Origin: Notolepis coatsorum | Taxonomy: Eukaryota > Chordata > Actinopteri > Aulopiformes > Paralepididae | Direction of reading: 5' to 3' | NCBI GenBank assembly: GCA_963971535.1 | Contig: OZ020585.1 | Span: 152,646,103-152,710,102 of the forward strand | DNA length: 64,000 nt | Shown: piece after piece, positions 58,401 to 64,000 of the stretch | Layout of the letters: each line of letters begins with the position of its first letter | Numbering within the stretch: position 1 is the first letter of the stretch | Program-made: the position numbers and the translations under genes | The notes under the pieces: model-generated | The model's input: the letters and a program-made list of their open reading frames with translations, nothing else | Databases searched by the model: none | Told to the model about the DNA's origin: nothing

Positions 58401-59416
58401 GCTGCATTTTGCCCCTCTCTCGACTACCCCCGTGCCTGCGTCTTTGGTCTTTAGTGTTCAGTGAATCTGATGTAATTATTTCCTGCTCACTGATCACTGA
58501 AGTTGCCAGGGGAAGTACCAGCAATGCTAGGCTCCGACTCTTCTCAGCCTGTGCCCGCATGCATGACGACCGTAGCCACATCACTAAAAGAGAGGAGAAT
58601 CATTATACTGAAAACAATGACTTTGTGTTTGCAGCCTAGCTTTTCCTCATACGCGATTAATCTTGTATAGTGTGTGTGTATATGGATACTACTGGGAAAT
58701 CATGGAGCTTTATGCTATAATGCTACAACCATTTATGTTGGCCCACGTTGGTAAAACTCTACACACCTCCCTGTTCTGACTTTGATCATTTATGTATTTC
58801 CCCTGTGATCAGGTGAGCCTTAACGTGGACATAATGCAATGTGCAGAGATCAGAGACATTGGATGACATTGGCTCATTATTCCACAGAGAAGCCGGTCTC
58901 CTGTCAGTGCAGAGCTGTCCTAACAAATATCACCCCATCTGCTTCTGCTTCGATACAAGGCACCCAAGTATCTCTTTAATGTAGGTATCCGTCTATGAAG
59001 CTATTCCACTGAGCAACTTTGTGTCAGGGATTTGTTAGGGGGAGAAATTTCCCAAAAAAAGAGATTTGAGAATCCATCAAAAGTATTTTTTTTTTATTTC
59101 TTTATTTATTTTACTGTTCGTAAAGGTATGTCCTGAGAGAGGAAAAACGCCTCATGTTGCCAGCAGAGAGGTAGATCTAGGCCCCATGCCAGAATGTTTT
59201 CAGATGACTTGGCTCAGTTCCACCCTGTACTCAGCAGACGCGCTCCGTGGCTCAGCACGCTAACACGGATACTCTCCGGCAATGTTGTAAGTTCATCCTG
59301 GTCTTTATTCGCCTACTATGAGCGGTACATCCAGCAGAAATAGCATTGAACATGGATAGACGCATAACCCAGTCCTGTCTAAGGCCAGATAAAAAAAACA
59401 ATACAATTGTTTGTGC
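55441..59416. other. Unassigned, intron- or intergenic-like DNA
   Basis: Balanced to AT-rich composition, few obvious repeats, many short frames without recognisable motifs. I see no splice-bounded exon I would defend, and no RNA gene. It could be intronic sequence of a gene whose exons lie outside the window. Confidence 0.5.
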
Positions 59417-59430
59417 ATTTCCCCTAAATT

Positions 59431-59886
59431 CTTTTTTTTTATCTACTTTTTCTCCCATTTTCATCCCCATTTCGTATCGTCCAATTCTATCCTCCCCTGT
59501 CTCGAACGCTGTTAGGCCATGCCTCCCACAAGCTGGCTGCAATGTGGACTAAGCCTTACATCACGTGTCCCCTCCGGTACTCGAGGAAGCAGCAGTCGCA
59601 TCTTTTCACCTGCACAGCGCGATCTCTCAGCGTCGGGGGTCTGCGTTTGGAGGGCACGCCGCCCCCGTCGCTTCCTGATTCTGCCACGCAGGCGCACCAA
59701 CCGACCTGTAGGAGTCGCTGTCCACAACGTCCGATCCCCACCCATCAGCTTCCCACCCCCTAATACTGCCAATTGTATTAGTATGAACGACCAGCCAAGC
59801 TGATAGCAATGCGGAGAGCTGGGCTCGAACCCAGCGTCTCCTGCATTGGTGGTGAGCGCATTGCCCACTGCACCACCTAGCCTCCT
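59431..59886 (-). mobile_element. tRNA-derived SINE with 14-bp TSD
   Basis: The minus-strand head has GTGGTGCAGTGGGCAATGCG (A-box region) and GGGTTCGAGCCCAGC (B box) near 59880-59815. A long body and an A-rich 3' end (AAAAAAAAGAAT) follow. Flanks ATTTCCCCTAAATT (59417-59430) and ATTTCCCCTCAATT (59887-59900) are target duplications with one difference. Confidence 0.85.
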
Positions 59887-59900
59887 ATTTCCCCTCAATT

Positions 59901-61253
59901 TGATCTACGTTTCAATTAATTATCTCATAGGAAAATCCCTTTTACTACGCCTTGTTCGGTAACACTTTCAATGGCAGATACACTAACTATTCTAGAGGCT
60001 AGATCTTGGCGCAGTGCATCAAAACGGTGTAACACACAACATAAAGTGCATTGGTTGAGTGTCATCCCTGGCATTACCTAGCCTACAATTACTGCGTTCC
60101 CCTGCTATGGGCTCGGCATTGCACTGCAATCATTGCTGTGCCACTGCTGCTGTTGGCTGGGTGTGAAGAGCCAATGGTGCAGAGAGGTTCTGGGCCGGTG
60201 AACAGGGACACAGTCCTCTGCTTACAGCAGCTCTCTCCATCCAACCCGTTGTGACACTCAAAAGACACAATTAGTTGCCATGAGCAAGGAGCACCCTTGT
60301 ACTCTCAGTCCCACACCCCCACCCTCCCTTTACCTGCTCCCATCCCTGTCCTCTAATTCAATTTACAAGAAGCAAATATGATTGCTATGCGGATTCCAGA
60401 CATACTGATCCCCCGCTCCTTTGTTGTCCTCTTGTAATTGAGTCATAGTTGAGTGACTGCCCCCAACACACAAACCCACACATCACACACACACACTCTT
60501 AATTAAGATACCCTCATAATAATCTGCTGCCATCAGCCCATTGCTGGAAACACTCCTGTGAGATCATGTCATGCATTTGGGACGGTGGGGGTAAGACATG
60601 TTGAGTTTCAGTGTCATCTGTTATAGGTCCCTTTTCCTGTGTATTGTCACCGACTGGCCATCTGGTAACCCTGGCAGAAGAGTGGCTTGGCCCACTCTCT
60701 GGGCGACAGTCTGCTCTGTCACATGGACGAAATCTTTTACATCCGCGGAAAGGTTAGTAGACTGAAATGACTCCCAGTTTGTGACAAAACAGACAGACCA
60801 CACAGCATGCTCCTACACAGAGGTCTCTAGGCCTGCACTGTACGTCGCACAGCCTGAAACAGCTCTTTGCCCCAAATGCCTAATAGACCGTTTTTTTTGT
60901 CCACATCAGATTCAGTGTGAATGTGTCGCGGGTGGGGGTATGTGTGTGTCTGTATGGGGCTGTGGATGTACCTGCGGGATCCCAAGAGGAGGACATGCCC
61001 CGGGATGGTCTGGAGGACTACCTAAATGCTTACCTGGCTGGTGTAACAGGCAAGTGTATATCTGCCTATGATGGGTATTCGAATCGCCATCACTGTACTG
61101 CACCATGCTGTCCCTTCTTTCTTGTCTTGACGGAGTCCAGGAAGTCCCGGTGGGAGAGTGGGGAGCCGTCCTAGGAGGATGGTGATTTTGTGCAGCAGAC
61201 AGCAATAGCAGCCGAGTGCAGGACCACCACGGGGGGGTAGCCTAATTATTGTC
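59901..61253. other. Unassigned single-copy-like DNA
   Basis: No gene, RNA or element recognised; short CA-rich runs near 60465-60500. Confidence 0.45.
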
Positions 61254-62050
61254 ATGCAGTCTACACATGTGTTCCCTCTTTCTTACACAGCTGGGGGGTG
61301 TTGTTGGAGGGAGCAAGAGGTGGATTGGCTGGCTGGTGTGGAGGGGCGGTGCACGGAAGTACGGGCGCTGTTGAAAGGAGGATCAATGGTGGACAGTAGT
61401 AGAACGGGAGTCGAGAAGACGACACCAGAGGACGAGGAGCTGCGGGAGTACGGGGACACGCAACTCTTTGCCTTGTGCTTGTCTCCAGTGGAACCTTTTT
61501 CTTGTTGCAGACTTCGGTGTTCACCCTGCTGTGGAAAGGGTGGAGCCTCAGACAGAGAGACATTGTCACAACACTGCACGCCGTGAGTACATGGATACAA
61601 GATATCAGAATACGCGCCTGACAAGCAAACTGTTTCTCGAGCGGTCAGTGGAGGAATAGAAGAACAATGACTGCATTGGAATTGTGAATGATGTTAACGG
61701 TGTGGAGCTATGGATTATCAGAACGGCATGCAGTAAGCCAGTAAACTGTAGAAGATTGGAGCACAGTATTTTGGACGCTCCACCCTCTATGAACTGCTTC
61801 TCTTTTTTATCGTGTGGAGTATATATATAATTATGCATTGTGACTAACCCGCGAACGGGGGACTTTGCTGTTACTGACTTTGCTCTCCATTTCAGGCGGG
61901 AGGACATTATTATACGCCCTCGCTTGGAGCACACTAAACACCCCATTACGGACAGAACAGTTTTAGCCCGAAGGCGTGAGGGGCTGCGGGAGCGGAAGGG
62001 GGAGGCGTCCTTCCGGCCCTCACCTTCGGGCCCCAGTCATAATTAACCTT
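61254..62050 (+). other. Unrecognised GC-rich segment with exon-like frames
   Basis: Plus-strand frames include WREQEVDWLAGVEGRC ... TTPEDEELREYG (61300-61460) and, after a CTCTCCATTTCAG acceptor-like site near 61895, RREDIIIRPRLEHTKHP ... RRREGLRERKGEASF to a stop at 62046. I do not recognise the protein. It could be the end of a decayed element or a small host exon; codon-level evidence is thin. Confidence 0.25.
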
Positions 62051-62949
62051 TTTGTATTGTTTGTAACTCAGCGCTTCCACTGCCCCAAACCTAGGTTAGG
62101 ATATGAGAGGAGTATTCTAGGCCTGGTCACAACCCCTAGTGGTGAGCAGCACCCACTAGCCTATCCCAGCCCACTTAATTTACTGTGTGACACTCAGTGT
62201 GTATTGACATAACATGTGTTCTCTATAATCATTTGTCGTGACTCCCCGAGAGATGGTGTGATATATATATATATATATATCTATTTTAGACTATTTGCAG
62301 TGAACTGTGTTATAAGGTGTAGTGTGATTCTAGACTAGTTGTGTGATAGTCATAGACCCGTGTGCAGTGTGAGCACTCTTATCCACATGTGTAGTGCCTT
62401 AGGGGTGGGGACAGGTAGCGTGGGTGGGAGTAACAGCCTGGGGTGGGCCGTCAGGGCATTGCGCGCTTCCTCCTTTTTAACTACCCTAGGCCTAGGAGGC
62501 GTGGGTCTTTTAGCAATAGGTTAGCTAGTAATTATTTATGTAAAATATAACCTTATATGTTAGATATCTATTTTTCCTATAATAAAATCGTTCTTATTGT
62601 TTCTCAAAGCATTCTCCCGTGTCTCTTTGTGGTCTTGGGGAAATTCGTTGTGGTAGGTCAGCTGAGCCCTTTGGGAAGTGTATCTGTGCACTTGCACACT
62701 TTAACCTTAGACCTGGATACTTCCCGTGGGGGTCTGGTGACACATGTTCATCAAGGCGGCAAAAAGGAATGTAATCCTGGTCAGAAGAATGGGGCAGACT
62801 ACAATGTATTTGCATTTGTTAGCGATCTATTTGCTAGCGATCTAAACGATTAACCCATGCCATAGTTAGATTTGTAAAAGGTGAAAGACTTGGTAAAATT
62901 ACATCTAGCCAGTTTGAAAAAACTTTAAATCGAAACACAAAAATGTATC
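62051..62949. other. Unassigned, with (AT)n and an AATAAA signal
   Basis: (AT)n near 62262-62280; AATAAAATCG near 62580. A faint LTR-like arrangement is discussed under rejected items. No gene seen. Confidence 0.35.
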
Positions 62950-63112
62950 TATGATTTCTCCATAGAGCCCGGTTGTCCTATTAGACAAAAGAGTGCCATG
63001 GTTTCTCCATAGAGCTCAGTTGTACTTTTATTCATGGGAGTGCCATGGTTTCTCCTTAGTGCTCAGTTGTACTTTTATTCGGGGGAGTGCCATGTTTCTC
63101 CTTAGAGCGCAG
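62950..63112. repeat. Three-copy tandem repeat, about 55 bp
   Basis: Units contain GTGCCATGGTTTCTCC, ATAGAGCTCAGTTGTACTTT and TATTC; the first unit is the most diverged. Confidence 0.8.
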
Positions 63113-63440
63113 GAGTTATGCAGCAATAACGTTATCAGAAAAGTAACTAGACTTGACTAATGGCTGTGTTACTAATAATTTCCATGGAAACGAGACAGCG
63201 GTACAATTGATGCCATGAATTTAAATATTTTAGCATTTTTTGTTTAATATTTCTAAAATAGGCAAACGATATAGAAACAAGTGTAAGTAGCAGCGGTTAG
63301 TTTACTTCCTCTTGGGGGCGGACTTGTTTGACAATGCAACATTGTCCAACTCTCCACATAGGACTGTGGCCACAAAGATGAGTTGATCCCTGTGACAGGT
63401 GACAAATTCAATTCAAACGGAACCCTCAGCAATGGTGCCA

Positions 63441-63965
63441 ACTTGAATGAATGAATGATCATTGCATTTGACCGACTCAAAGCGCCTTTTTACAATGTAG
63501 GGTGGAAGTTGCCTCCTTCACCACCACTGTGTAGCACCCAACCTTGGGCTACGCAGGCTAAATGGCTGCCATACACTGACACCAGGCACACATCACACTA
63601 CACAATGGCTGAACGGCTCAGGAGACAGGGATTGATATCAGCCAATTAAAGGGGGGAGGGATGATTGGGAATTTGGCCAGAAACGTTGGGGAACCCCCTA
63701 CTCTTTGCGATAGACGCCCTGGGTTCTTTTATGACTGAATTCAGTCGGGACCTCGGTTTAACGTCTCAATCTGAAGGACGGCACTCGCAGCTGTACGATA
63801 TCCCTATCACCATAACAGGGGCATTGTTACTGCCAAGTCCAGAGGACAGAGTGCTCCCTGCTGGAAAACAACACCACTTTCCGACAGCGGCCTTGACCGG
63901 GGCTCAAACCGGTGATCTTCCGATCATGAGTCCGGAGCTCTACCAATGTAACCACGCTGTTGGAC
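63441..63965 (-). mobile_element. tRNA-headed SINE with L2-like tail
   Basis: The minus-strand head has CGTGGTTACATTGGTAGAGC (A-box region) and CCGGTTTGAGCCCCGGTC (B box). The body includes GACGTTAAACCGAGGTCCCG and AACGTTTCTGGCCAAATTCC. The 3' end is AGGCGCTTTGAGTCGGTCAA followed by (ATTC)n at 63441-63458. I recognise this body as a common fish SINE. Confidence 0.75.
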
Positions 63966-64000
63966 ACAAATGTATTAGACATGTTTAATGATGGGGTGTG

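Noticed and set aside
55441-59416. Several 60-120-residue frames
   Set aside because: No motifs, no splice-bounded continuity and no compositional support for coding.
59815-59880. tRNA gene on the minus strand
   Set aside because: A and B boxes are present, but the cloverleaf is not complete and a SINE body follows.
59512-59898. Open frames on both strands
   Set aside because: They lie entirely within the tRNA-derived SINE.
62185-62748. Possible solo LTR (TGTGACAC...GTGACACA with an AATAAA inside)
   Set aside because: No target duplication and only short inverted ends; not separable from chance.
63870-63963. tRNA gene on the minus strand
   Set aside because: It is the head of a SINE with a recognisable body and L2-like tail.

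Overview
The window looks like repeat-dense nuclear DNA of a ray-finned (teleost) fish. The evidence is GT-AG introns in short exons, teleost-type LINE tails ending in (GATT/CAAT)n, tRNA-headed SINEs, many hAT-type MITEs, DIRS and Ty3/Gypsy elements, and abundant CA, GATT and GT microsatellites. There is no bacterial or organellar signature. I cannot name the species.

Left part (1-9.1 kb): a multi-exon plus-strand gene for a DUF4806-type protein enters from the left edge and ends at 2994. It is followed by a tandem array seeded by its own last exon, a patch of MITEs, and, tail-to-tail on the minus strand, a spliced Mutator-like (MULE) transposase gene at 8905-5745. The MULE gene has one visible frameshift and has lost its C-terminal SWIM region.

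9.1-23.1 kb is a nest of dead elements: a DIRS-like fossil (minus), a decayed L1/Tx1-like LINE split by a 2.2-kb hAT-like element, minisatellites, LINE 3' ends, and a 1.26-kb hAT element that landed inside a minisatellite with a clear 8-bp target duplication.

23.1-32.0 kb holds a nearly whole, very young Ty3/Gypsy retrotransposon with near-identical 982-bp LTRs. Each LTR contains what looks like an intron-bearing exon pair followed by a spliced copy of the same pair. A 27-bp acidic-repeat minisatellite and a probable solo LTR follow.

34.3-48.1 kb is the most unusual object: a 13.7-kb unit bounded by two 1.32-kb LTRs that are about 99.7% identical, with a 4-bp target duplication (GTAG), a primer-binding-like site and a polypurine tract. 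I recognise no gag, pol or env inside it. Its 11-kb interior is G-rich and C-poor at both ends. The middle carries a 14-unit tandem array of tRNA-SINE-like heads, several LINE pieces, and a spliced but gutted gene of the DUF7869-type transposase-like family in antisense.

48.1-55.4 kb has a deleted LINE, two solo LTRs, a strongly palindromic locus (50.5-51.7 kb) and a hAT MITE with perfect target duplications. From 55.4 kb to the end I see mostly unremarkable intergenic or intronic DNA with two tRNA-derived SINEs and no host exon I can recognise.

The genes do not form a pathway. The window records repeated, nested transposition, some of it very recent.
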